Shown here: positions 50,092-58,475 of the stretch, piece after piece
Layout of the letters: each line of letters opens with the position of its first letter
Position numbering within the stretch: the stretch's first letter is position 1
Assembly: GCA_045545575.1 (NCBI GenBank)
Contig: JAZQBE010000066.1
Coordinates: 9,801-73,800 of the forward strand
Length of the DNA: 64,000 bases
From: Shuttleworthia sp045545575
GTDB taxonomy: Bacteria > Bacillota > Clostridia > Lachnospirales > Lachnospiraceae
Reading direction: 5' to 3'
Notes under the pieces: generated by a model
Databases searched by the model: none
What the model was told of the DNA's origin: nothing
What the model saw: only the letters and a program-made list of their open reading frames with translations
Position numbers and translations under genes: made by a program

Positions 50092-52641
50092 ATGAAGGCA
50101 ATAAATCTGCAGACGGCACATATGGAGAATCCCCGGGGGATCGATCTGCAAAATCCCGTGCTGTCCTGGACGGCGGAAGGCGGCAGCCGGCAGACCGCTT
50201 TTGAAATCAGCGCATGCAAAGGCGAACAGGTAATCTGGCACATTAAAAAAAGCGAAACGGATCGGATGCAGGCCGTTTATGAAGGTCCCGCCGATAGCCG
50301 CAGCATCGTCACCTGGAAGGTGCGGCTGTGGGACGAAAAGGGCGAGCCGGGCCCCTGGTCTGAGGCCGCATCCTTTGAATACGGTCTGCTGAAAAGAGAA
50401 GACTGGAAGGCAAAATGGATCAACCCGGAAACGGAGCCCTTTGATCCGAAAGAACATCAGCCGGCCTCCTGCCTGCGGCGGTTTTTCACCCTGGATCAGA
50501 CCGGCCCTGCCCGGATTTACGCCACAGCCCACGGTGTGTATACCCTGACCGTAAACGGTCACCGTCTGACGGATCACATCTTAGCGCCCGGCACCAGTGA
50601 ATACCAGACCCGTCTTCCCTATCAGACCTGGGATGTGACAGAGGTCATCCGTCCGGGGCAGAATGTGCTGGAAGTCATTTTAGGCGACGGGTGGTGGCGG
50701 GGCACCAATGGCAACACCGGTACCCGAAACGTGTTCGGAACGGACATCGCATTGCTTTTGCAGATGGAGGTCTCAGGCAAAACCGTGCTGATCACGGACG
50801 AACACTGGCAGGCTTCCCAGGATGGTCCTCTTGGATTTAACGACCTGCAGTCGGGCGAACGGGTGGATGCCCGCAGAACGCCTCATTATCACAACGTAAA
50901 AACAGCAGACTTCGGGTACGACAGCCTGCTTTCCGCCAATACCGTGCCTCTGCGTGAAAAGGAAGCATTCCCGGCAAAGGTTCTTCGCACTCCCTCCCAA
51001 AAAACCGTTCTGGATTTTGGCCAGAACATGGCGGGTTATGTTTCCTTTTGCGTACAGGCGAAGGCTGGCCAGCGGATTCGAATGACCCACGGCGAATACG
51101 TGGGTAAGGACGGTGAATTTTCCGATGACAACCTGCAGACCGTAGGCCGCAAAAGCGGCGAACTGCACCAGGTGGTGGAGTACATCTGCAAAGAGGGCAT
51201 CAACGAATATCATCCCTCCGGCTGCATTTTCGGATTTCAGTACGTTCTTCTGGAGACAGATCTGGATGTGGACGGCAGTGAGTTTACAGCCCATGCGGTA
51301 TATTCGGACGTCCGGCGCACCGCATGGTTTTCCTGTGATCAGCCCCTGGTGAACCAGCTGTTTGAAAACGCTGTGTGGAGTCAGAAATCCAATTTTGTGG
51401 ACGTGCCCACAGACTGTCCCACCCGGGAGCGCAGCGGCTGGACAGGAGACGCGGCTCTGTACTGCCACACCGGCCTGCGGCTGATGAACAGCGAACCGGT
51501 GTACCGCCGCTGGCTGGCAGAATGCCGTGCGGCCCAGTATCCCGATGGCCGGGTGGCCAACATCGCTCCCCGCAGAACGGCGAAGCCGGGATTCATGGAC
51601 CGGATGTTTGACGGCTCCTCCGCCTGGGGAGACGCTGCGGTCATCATCCCTTACACCATGTATCGGATGACAGGCGACCGGCAGATATTAGAAGAGAATT
51701 ATAATTTCTCCAAGGGGTGGATGAACTACTGCGAGAAAAAGGCGAAGAAAAGCCGCCTGAACAACCTGTTTTCAAAGAACCCCTGGAAAAAGTACACCAT
51801 CGATACGGGCATGCAGTGGGGAGAGTGGCTGGAAGCGGGCATCTCCATGGAGGAATCCTCCAGGGAAAAACTGATTCACGGCGCGGCGGATGTGGCCACA
51901 GCCTATTTTGCCCAGTCCGCCCGGATGATGAGCGAAATCGCACAGATCCTTGGATACACCGAAGACGAAAAGCATTACCGCAGCCTCGCCGAAAAAGCGA
52001 CCCAGGCTTACCGGTTTATTGAACTGAAGGACGGACATCTGACCACAAAGCGTCAGTGCAAATATGTGCGGCCGCTGAAAATGGGCCTGCTGTCTGAGGT
52101 GGATGCGAAAACCGCCGCCGCGGATTTAAACCGCCTGGTGGAAGAGAACGGATATCACCTGAATACCGGTTTCTTAACCACCGCCCACCTGTGCACGGTT
52201 CTGGCAGATTACGGCTATGTGCACACCGCCTACCGCCTGCTGCTGCAGGAGGATACCCCGGGCTGGCTGTACCAGGTAAAACAGGGTGCCACCACCATCT
52301 GGGAATCCTGGGAAGGAAACGAAGGAAGCACCGGCGTATCGTCCTTAAATCATTACTCCAAGGGCGCGGTGGTTTCCTGGATGATCGAAGGTATCTGCGG
52401 CATTCATTACGATGCCAAAAGCGCGCTGATCCGTCCCCAGCCCGATCCGCTGATGCAGTACGCCGAGGCCGCACTCATCACGCCCCGGGGCCGGATCGAA
52501 AGCAGCTGGAAATACGAAGGGGACGAGATCCGCTTTCACGTCGTCCTTCCGGCAAATGTCCCGGCAGAATTTTGTGCCCCGGATGGGACGAAGCATCCCC
52601 TTTCGGCGGGGGAGAACGACCTGGTGATGAGTCAGAAGTGA
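50092..52641 (+). CDS. Glycoside hydrolase family 78 alpha-L-rhamnosidase
   Basis: An 849-residue enzyme that releases terminal alpha-L-rhamnose. Domain order fits GH78: an N-terminal fibronectin-like part (NPVLSWTAEGGSRQTAFEI), beta-sandwiches with ARIYATAHGVYTLTVNG and GDGWWRG, then the (alpha/alpha)6 barrel with FVDVPTDCPTRERSGWTGDA, the segment where the catalytic acid lies, and a later GATTIWESWEG containing the base. A C-terminal sandwich ends the protein. No signal peptide. The final MSQK and TGA are supplied by a REP-derived tandem array (from 52628). A weak ribosome site (GGAAAGGA) precedes the ATG. Confidence 0.92.
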   Translation: MKAINLQTAHMENPRGIDLQNPVLSWTAEGGSRQTAFEISACKGEQVIWHIKKSETDRMQAVYEGPADSRSIVTWKVRLWDEKGEPGPWSEAASFEYGLLKREDWKAKWINPETEPFDPKEHQPASCLRRFFTLDQTGPARIYATAHGVYTLTVNGHRLTDHILAPGTSEYQTRLPYQTWDVTEVIRPGQNVLEVILGDGWWRGTNGNTGTRNVFGTDIALLLQMEVSGKTVLITDEHWQASQDGPLGFNDLQSGERVDARRTPHYHNVKTADFGYDSLLSANTVPLREKEAFPAKVLRTPSQKTVLDFGQNMAGYVSFCVQAKAGQRIRMTHGEYVGKDGEFSDDNLQTVGRKSGELHQVVEYICKEGINEYHPSGCIFGFQYVLLETDLDVDGSEFTAHAVYSDVRRTAWFSCDQPLVNQLFENAVWSQKSNFVDVPTDCPTRERSGWTGDAALYCHTGLRLMNSEPVYRRWLAECRAAQYPDGRVANIAPRRTAKPGFMDRMFDGSSAWGDAAVIIPYTMYRMTGDRQILEENYNFSKGWMNYCEKKAKKSRLNNLFSKNPWKKYTIDTGMQWGEWLEAGISMEESSREKLIHGAADVATAYFAQSARMMSEIAQILGYTEDEKHYRSLAEKATQAYRFIELKDGHLTTKRQCKYVRPLKMGLLSEVDAKTAAADLNRLVEENGYHLNTGFLTTAHLCTVLADYGYVHTAYRLLLQEDTPGWLYQVKQGATTIWESWEGNEGSTGVSSLNHYSKGAVVSWMIEGICGIHYDAKSALIRPQPDPLMQYAEAALITPRGRIESSWKYEGDEIRFHVVLPANVPAEFCAPDGTKHPLSAGENDLVMSQK

Positions 52642-52704
52642 GGCAGAAGTAAGCCGGAAGTGAGTCGGAAGTAAGGCAGAAGTGCCTGTCCCTTTTGACC
52701 CATC
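52628..52704. repeat. REP-derived array: five 11-bp tandem units plus one REP half (copy 10)
   Basis: Units of the form T(G/A)AGxCxGAAG begin at 52628, 52639, 52650, 52661 and 52672, followed by TGCCTGTCCCTTTTGACCC, the inverted half of a REP copy. The unit equals the REP left arm TGAGTCAGAAG. The second unit holds the GH78 stop codon. Confidence 0.8.
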
Positions 52705-52751
52705 CTGACGGCCTGAGAAAGTACGTGTTTAGAACGAAAAAGGAGGAGAAC

Positions 52752-54665
52752 ATGAAACGAAAAGCAGCAGCCGCACTGGCGGGACTTCTGGCAGCATCCA
52801 TGCTGTTTGCCGCCTGCGGCGCCAAAGAGGGAAACACCGCGCCGGCCACCGAAGAGACCGGCAAGACCACGGAAGTTGCCGAAACGGATTTGGCCGGTGA
52901 AGATGCCGCCGATGACAAAGCCGGCACGGCGGATCAAAGCGACGATACATCGGATGCCTCCGCATCGGCCCTTCCCAACTACGATGACCTTCCGGCGGAT
53001 TTCACCTATCTGATCAATTCTGCCGTGGATACGGTTTATTACGAGTCCTACAACGACAACCCGGTGGCCAAATACTGGCTCGGCAAAGAATGGGACGCGG
53101 ACGGCGACGGCACCGGCCGTAAGATCACCATCGACTTCATTGCACCGCCGGCGGGTTCGGAAGGTGATAATATCAACACCCTGATCGCCACCGGCGAGTA
53201 TCCGGACATCATGGATCTGTCTCATTCCAGCCAGAGCGCCGTGCAGCTGTACGACGAGGGCATTCTTTTGGACATCACGGAATACGTGGAAACCTATATG
53301 CCCAATTACATGTCCTGGATCAAAGAGCACGATTACTACAATTACCTGACCAACGAAGTGGACGGAGAGCGCCGCTTTATCCAGCTGTACGACGTCTGCG
53401 ATCAGACCGGTGAATTCTGGGGCGGATTTATCTACCGTCGGGACTGGATCGTCAGATACGGGAAAAACCCCAAAACCGGCAAGGCCTTTACCGGCGCGTA
53501 TAACGAGGAAGGCGTATGGGAGGATGACGTGGTATTCCCCTCCGGCGGCGACGAACCCATCTACATCAGTGACTGGGAATGGATGCTGGACATCTTTGCC
53601 ACCGCGTTAAAGGAGCAGGGCATTACGGACGGCTATCCCATGAGTATCCCCTACAGCGGCGCGTTTCTCACCGGTGAGATGGTCAGTGCCTTCGGTATCA
53701 GCCCCATGTGGTACATCGGCGAGGACGGCACCTGCCATTTCGGCGGATACGAAGACGGCATGAGAGCCTATCTGGAGTGTGTCAGCCAGTGGTATAAAAA
53801 CGGCTGGATCGATCCCTACTTCGAGGAGCACAGCAACGACAATTTCTTCATGATCGATCAGACGACGCTGTATTCCGGCAAGGTAGGTCTGTTCTACGGC
53901 CTGACTTCCCAGCTGGGCTCCACCATGGATGTTTCCGGCGGCGACACCTCGAATCCCACCAACGGCATTGTGTGCTTCGGCGCCCGCCAGCCCATCAACG
54001 ATAAGTATGGCGACGCATCCATGCAGAACAAGGAGCCGGCCATCTTCTTAAGCGGTTCGCTGGCAAACACCACCCTTGGCATTACCAACAAGGCAGAAGA
54101 AAAGAATATCGCATCTCTCCTGACAGCCCTGGATTATCTGTACACCTTAGACGGCGGCATGCTGCGAAACGTAGGTTTCTCCAAGGAGGAAATGGCCGAG
54201 ATTCAGGACGAGTTTTACCTGCAGTGGGGCTTAGAGGACGGAGCCTATGAAAAGGTGGTTTCCGGGGATGACTACACTTATGTCATCAACAAAGACGCCC
54301 TGACTGCAGAAACAGGTCTTGACGGCGCCGCATCCATGCAGCGGGTGCTGGGCATGACCACCATGGGCCATGTGGATCACGGCCGCAAGGCGGACGAGGA
54401 ACGCTCTGTCATGAACTGGTCGGCTTATTCCACCACCGGCAATATTCCGCCGGCCGTGTCCAGGCAACTTAGCGCAGATCAGGCGACGAATCATTCAGCG
54501 GTTCAGAGTGCCATGATTACCTACTACGGCCAGGAGATGCCGGGATTTGTGACCGGGACAAAGGATATTTCAGACGATGCGGAATGGGAAGCGTTCTGTG
54601 ACGGTTTAAAGGAACTGGGCGTCGATACCTACTGCGAGGACATCAACGCTGTTATCGGAAAATAA
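52752..54665 (+). CDS. Extracellular solute-binding lipoprotein, sugar ABC type (paralog 3)
   Basis: A 637-residue lipoprotein with a lipobox ending LFAAC and an acidic linker to about residue 75. It shares with paralogs 1 and 2 the segments NINTLIATGEYPDIMDLS, SDWEWMLDIFATALKEQGI, LDGGMLRNVGF and FVTGTKDI. AGGAGGAG fixes the start; an upstream extension overlaps the REP region. It lies between GH78 and GH10 genes and is probably cotranscribed with them, so its ligand is likely a rhamnose- or xylose-containing oligosaccharide. No permease is present. Confidence 0.88.
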   Translation: MKRKAAAALAGLLAASMLFAACGAKEGNTAPATEETGKTTEVAETDLAGEDAADDKAGTADQSDDTSDASASALPNYDDLPADFTYLINSAVDTVYYESYNDNPVAKYWLGKEWDADGDGTGRKITIDFIAPPAGSEGDNINTLIATGEYPDIMDLSHSSQSAVQLYDEGILLDITEYVETYMPNYMSWIKEHDYYNYLTNEVDGERRFIQLYDVCDQTGEFWGGFIYRRDWIVRYGKNPKTGKAFTGAYNEEGVWEDDVVFPSGGDEPIYISDWEWMLDIFATALKEQGITDGYPMSIPYSGAFLTGEMVSAFGISPMWYIGEDGTCHFGGYEDGMRAYLECVSQWYKNGWIDPYFEEHSNDNFFMIDQTTLYSGKVGLFYGLTSQLGSTMDVSGGDTSNPTNGIVCFGARQPINDKYGDASMQNKEPAIFLSGSLANTTLGITNKAEEKNIASLLTALDYLYTLDGGMLRNVGFSKEEMAEIQDEFYLQWGLEDGAYEKVVSGDDYTYVINKDALTAETGLDGAASMQRVLGMTTMGHVDHGRKADEERSVMNWSAYSTTGNIPPAVSRQLSADQATNHSAVQSAMITYYGQEMPGFVTGTKDISDDAEWEAFCDGLKELGVDTYCEDINAVIGK

Positions 54666-54687
54666 AAGATGACCCAAAGGCCAATCC

Positions 54688-54723
54688 CCGTCCCTGCGCC
54701 GCTGATTTCCGGCGCAGGGACGG
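54688..54723. terminator. Hairpin between binding lipoprotein 3 and GH10, no T-run
   Basis: A perfect 13-bp GC-rich stem (CCGTCCCTGCGCC and its complement) with a 10-base loop. Without a T-run it is more likely an mRNA-stabilising or processing element that lets some transcripts continue into GH10. Confidence 0.55.
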
Positions 54724-54771
54724 CAAGAATTCCTGTTTGCAGAATGAATCATGGAAGGGAGATCAGCATAT

Positions 54772-57700
54772 ATGAAACATGTTTTTAAGAAAGGTTGTGC
54801 CCTCCTCCTTGCATCGGCGATGACTGCTGCGGCCATGGGCTGCGGCAGTTCGCCTGCAGACGAAAGCAGCGCCCCCGCGGCGGAGCCTGCGGCAGCCGCA
54901 GAAGAAAGCGCTGAAGAAACCGCAGCGACCCGGGGAGGGGAAACGGCAGAGAATACCTCGGAAGAGACCGATGCGGCGGCCGCCGAAGCTATGGCATATG
55001 CGGCAGAACATCCGGCGGCTTCGCTGCCGGCACCCATATCGGAATATCAGGTGCTGGCGGACGCCTGGAATGAGGAGACCGGCAGCCTGGCTGAGGATCT
55101 TACGGCCTTTGGCCTGAGTGGATTTACGGATCTTGCGGCAGGGGATCTTTCCTATTGCGGTGTGGAGGCAGCGGTAACAGACGGCACCGTTTCCCTTCGC
55201 ACCGATGGACGGTCCGTAAGCCACGGAAATATCTATACCGATACCGTCCTGATTCCTCTGGAAGGCGACATCCATGCCGGCGACGCGGTGGTCGTACGTT
55301 TCAAAGCCCGCAGCACCGGCGAGACCCCCGCTAATTTCCTGGTGGATCTGTATGCTGAAGGCGATCAGGGCCGGGATACCTGGCTGGCGCGGAATCCCAT
55401 ATTCGAACCGGGTTCGGATTTTGAAGAATGCTGGTTTTATGGATATGCCACGAAGAATACAGATAGCGCCTGTTTTGAACTGACCCTGGGTTACGATGCA
55501 CAGGAGATGGAAATCGATGCGGTTTCCGCCGCGAAGTATGACGGACCGGTGAAGGAATCCCTTTTGCTGGCAATTCCGGGCCGGGAACGGGCGACGGATG
55601 CGGGAAATTCCTGGTATCATTTTGCCGATTCCCTGGACAGCTGGCGGACCACGGCAGAGGATATGATTGAGGCGAACCGCAAGGGTCAGCTGGTGGTACG
55701 GGTGGAAGACGAAGACGGCAATCCGGCGGCAAACGTTACGGTGCAGGCCACTCAGACAGGCCGGGATTACTACATCGGCACCAGTTCCCGTGCCTCGGCT
55801 TACGCCGCATCCGAAGAAGGACGGGATGAATCTGTCAGCCGGTACCGGGATTATTTCAACATCATCACCTTTGCCAACGATCTGAAATGGGAGCAGACGG
55901 CGGGCGTTTCGGAAAGCACCAAAGAGGCACTGGCCTATTTAAAGGATCAGGGACTTGCGGTCCACGGTCACGTGCTGTTCTGGCCCAGCACCAGCGAGGA
56001 TCCCTATGACGACGGAGTGACCACCGCCGCCGAATTCCAGACGGTTCCGGACTATGTGCGCTATTACGCAAAGGTTATCGCCGCCATGCAGAAGATGCAG
56101 GAGCCGAACAACACTTATGGCATGGGCGACGGTACCATGGGCACCCTTCGGGCGGCGATTGAAAGGGCAAAGGAAGCCTTTGCAGCGCCATACGGAGAAC
56201 GCTATCCCCTGGATTCCATCACGGACGAGGTCACCCTTTCTGCCATTGAACGCATGAAAGAAAAAACAGAACAGCTTTCTAAATCCATTGAAAGCCTTGT
56301 CGATGACGAGACCTCCCTTTCGGGCGTTACACCCACGGTGGAAGATTTTCAGGAACTTCTGCGGGAAGTGATTATAGAACACGTTTCCCATTATGCATCC
56401 TATTACACCGGAGACGACAGTGCCATTGCAGAATGGGACGTATTTAACGAAATCTTTGACTTCAGCAACCGGGGTATCATCAATGCCCTGGGCGAGGACG
56501 CAGGATCCTTTGACGGTACCTCCATGGCGGCGGACGGCGGCGGATATGACAACCAGATTCTGGTGGATATCCTAAACGCGGCAAGAGATGCCGCCGGTGA
56601 TGATATCGCTCTGTCCTACAACGATACCATGTGGCAGGCTCAGGCCGCCCAGCGTGTCTGGACAAGAAAACTGTTTGACTGGCTGAAAAACGAAAAGAAC
56701 GCACCCATCGACTATCTTGGACTGCAGGCCTATTTCCGCCCGGATAACGTGGACAGTCTCATTGATCCTAAGACCACCTGGGAGGAATACGACAAACTTT
56801 TGGAGCTGGGCATTGGAACGGAAGTCACCGAATACTCCCTGCAGAATTTCGGCAGCGGCGTGGCGGCAGATAACCTGCGGGCGGATTTTAACAACGATTT
56901 TATTCTCATAAATTATGCCCATCCGGGCAGCCGGGGATTCATTTCCTGGGGCGGACTTACCATGGACGGTCCCGTGGTCAGCGCCTATTACCGCCTCATG
57001 TATCAGCGCCTGTGGACAAACCGGCAGACGGCAACCGATGCAAACGGAACGGCGGTGTTTGACGCTTTCCTGGGGGATTATGTCATTGCAGTGACCGATG
57101 CCGACGGAAATGTATACGCCCAGGCGGTTTTCCACAGCGCCGCAAACGCAGACGGAACTGAGACGGAAGTGGTGTTTACGGTAAAAAAGGGCGGTGATGC
57201 AGCGGATGCGCCGGCAGCAGAAGCGGCGGATGAAACGGAAGATGGCCCCACAGCGGCAGAGAAATCTGATAAATCAAAGGACGCATCTGAGAAAACGGCA
57301 GAGGAACTCAAGGACGCGGAAAATCCATCGGCGGCAGCTGCAGGTACTGCACTGAAAGAGGGTTACACGCCATCTTCTGAACCTTCCGTTTGCCTGATGC
57401 TGAAAGAAGAGCCGGAAGACGAATCCCCGCGGCAGGAGCACACCTTTGCCCTGTATGCAGACGGTTATGTCAGCACAGTCCGGGATGGCGAAACCAGCGG
57501 GCAGCTGCGATACGATGCCATGACCGGCATTTACACACTGGCCGGCGGAGCCTGTCTGACGGAGCCGGATTTTGACGGCGACCAGTGGACATATACGGAC
57601 GAAGCAGGGCCTGTGACGCTGATTGCATACTCCGATCAGAAGGATCAGGAGGGGATGCTTACCGGCAGTGCAAATGTAGCCGTGGGCGGCGGAATTACCA

Positions 57701-57954
57701 TCCCCATCGCTTTCGAGATGTATCTGTACACCGACGGCACCTTTGAGCTGATCAACAACCGCACGGAATCAGTGTTTGACGGCACCTGGACCTATGCACA
57801 GGACGGATCCCTGGAACTGACCTCCGAGGTGCTGGAAATCCACAGCCACGAATTGTCCGGCGGCGTGCACACGATCAAAGCCACCAGCAGCATCAGCGCC
57901 GGTGAGCAGGTGTACACCTTCGATCTGGCACTGCAGGGTGACGCCTGGAAGTGA
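54772..57954 (+). CDS. Multidomain GH10 endo-xylanase lipoprotein
   Basis: A 1060-residue surface enzyme. A signal ends in AAAMGC (lipobox). An Ala/Glu-rich linker and a carbohydrate-binding-like beta-sandwich (about 80-195: IPLEGDIHAGDAVVVRFKA) follow. The GH10 barrel (about 215-740) has VHGHVLFWPS, the acid/base glutamate 560 in AEWDVFNEIF and the likely nucleophile glutamate 687 in TEVTEYSL. A polar linker (about 800-860) and a C-terminal all-beta domain (about 865-1060), which I do not recognise, complete it. The ATG at 54772 follows GGAAGGGAG. Its TGA stop is part of REP copy 11. Xylan backbone cleavage is the family role. Confidence 0.87.
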   Translation: MKHVFKKGCALLLASAMTAAAMGCGSSPADESSAPAAEPAAAAEESAEETAATRGGETAENTSEETDAAAAEAMAYAAEHPAASLPAPISEYQVLADAWNEETGSLAEDLTAFGLSGFTDLAAGDLSYCGVEAAVTDGTVSLRTDGRSVSHGNIYTDTVLIPLEGDIHAGDAVVVRFKARSTGETPANFLVDLYAEGDQGRDTWLARNPIFEPGSDFEECWFYGYATKNTDSACFELTLGYDAQEMEIDAVSAAKYDGPVKESLLLAIPGRERATDAGNSWYHFADSLDSWRTTAEDMIEANRKGQLVVRVEDEDGNPAANVTVQATQTGRDYYIGTSSRASAYAASEEGRDESVSRYRDYFNIITFANDLKWEQTAGVSESTKEALAYLKDQGLAVHGHVLFWPSTSEDPYDDGVTTAAEFQTVPDYVRYYAKVIAAMQKMQEPNNTYGMGDGTMGTLRAAIERAKEAFAAPYGERYPLDSITDEVTLSAIERMKEKTEQLSKSIESLVDDETSLSGVTPTVEDFQELLREVIIEHVSHYASYYTGDDSAIAEWDVFNEIFDFSNRGIINALGEDAGSFDGTSMAADGGGYDNQILVDILNAARDAAGDDIALSYNDTMWQAQAAQRVWTRKLFDWLKNEKNAPIDYLGLQAYFRPDNVDSLIDPKTTWEEYDKLLELGIGTEVTEYSLQNFGSGVAADNLRADFNNDFILINYAHPGSRGFISWGGLTMDGPVVSAYYRLMYQRLWTNRQTATDANGTAVFDAFLGDYVIAVTDADGNVYAQAVFHSAANADGTETEVVFTVKKGGDAADAPAAEAADETEDGPTAAEKSDKSKDASEKTAEELKDAENPSAAAAGTALKEGYTPSSEPSVCLMLKEEPEDESPRQEHTFALYADGYVSTVRDGETSGQLRYDAMTGIYTLAGGACLTEPDFDGDQWTYTDEAGPVTLIAYSDQKDQEGMLTGSANVAVGGGITIPIAFEMYLYTDGTFELINNRTESVFDGTWTYAQDGSLELTSEVLEIHSHELSGGVHTIKATSSISAGEQVYTFDLALQGDAWK

Positions 57955-57980
57955 CAAATGGAACAGGCACTTTTGTCATC
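57951..57980. repeat. REP-like palindrome, copy 11
   Basis: GTGACAAATG at the left and CTTTTGTCATC at the right around GAACAGGCA. Its TGA is the stop codon of the GH10 gene. Confidence 0.85.
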
Positions 57981-58001
57981 CCGACAGAGCTGAAAGAAGC
58001 T

Positions 58002-58026
58002 CCAAGGGACAGGCGCTTTTGACTTG
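58002..58026. repeat. REP-like partial copy 12
   Basis: CCAAGGGACAGGCGCTTTTGAC keeps the centre and right arm, but the left arm is degraded. It lies 21 bases after copy 11 in the same orientation. Confidence 0.7.
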
Positions 58027-58101
58027 CCGGACACATTCGGCCGATCGTCTATGCAATCAGCACAAAGGAAACAACCTTGCAAAAAAGTTTCAAACAGGTA
58101 C

Positions 58102-58130
58102 TTGCATTCCAATTTCTTCAGTGCTATACT
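58102..58130 (+). promoter_or_regulatory. Promoter of the trpB T-box transcript
   Basis: TTGCAT (58102-58107), 17 bases, TATACT (58125-58130). Transcription would start near 58137, at the beginning of the T-box leader. Confidence 0.8.
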
Positions 58131-58136
58131 GCGTTA

Positions 58137-58423
58137 AACCGTTGAAGGAGAGGAGTACACACGGCCCCTTGCTTCTGAGAGAGCTGCGGATGGTGAGATC
58201 GCAGCAGGCAATACCGCGTGGAATGGACTCCGGAGGGCGAGCAGAACGAAACATCCGCTTTTAAGTATGCGAGACGGAAGTGGCTTTCCGTAATCAAAAG
58301 CCGGCGTATGATAGTACGCACTGAGAGGGTACGGGCAATCTGTACCAAGCCGGGTGGCACCGCAGGAGATGGATATCACGCTCCTGTCCCAGCGAAAGAC
58401 GCAGGGACAGGAGCGTTTTCTTT
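58137..58423 (+). promoter_or_regulatory. T-box riboswitch, tRNA-Trp type
   Basis: A leader of about 290 nt with T-box marks. A Stem I region contains AGAGAGC and the specifier loop GGAATGGAC, giving codon TGG (58224-58226) for tryptophan. The T-box core is GGGTGGCACCGC (58352-58363), and its TGGC can pair with a GCCA tRNA 3' end, matching the G discriminator of tRNA-Trp. The terminator stem GCTCCTGTCCC/GGGACAGGAGC (58380-58414) with a T-run ends it. Uncharged tRNA-Trp should prevent termination and switch on trpB. Confidence 0.92.
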
Positions 58424-58475
58424 TGTCCCGGAAAAGGAAAAGAACCAAAAACACCCAAACGAAAGGAGACCATCC

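Noticed and set aside
58218..58475. N-terminal extension of trpB through the leader
   Set aside because: These codons read through T-box stems and the terminator. TrpB proteins start at the ATG at 58476, which has a good ribosome site.
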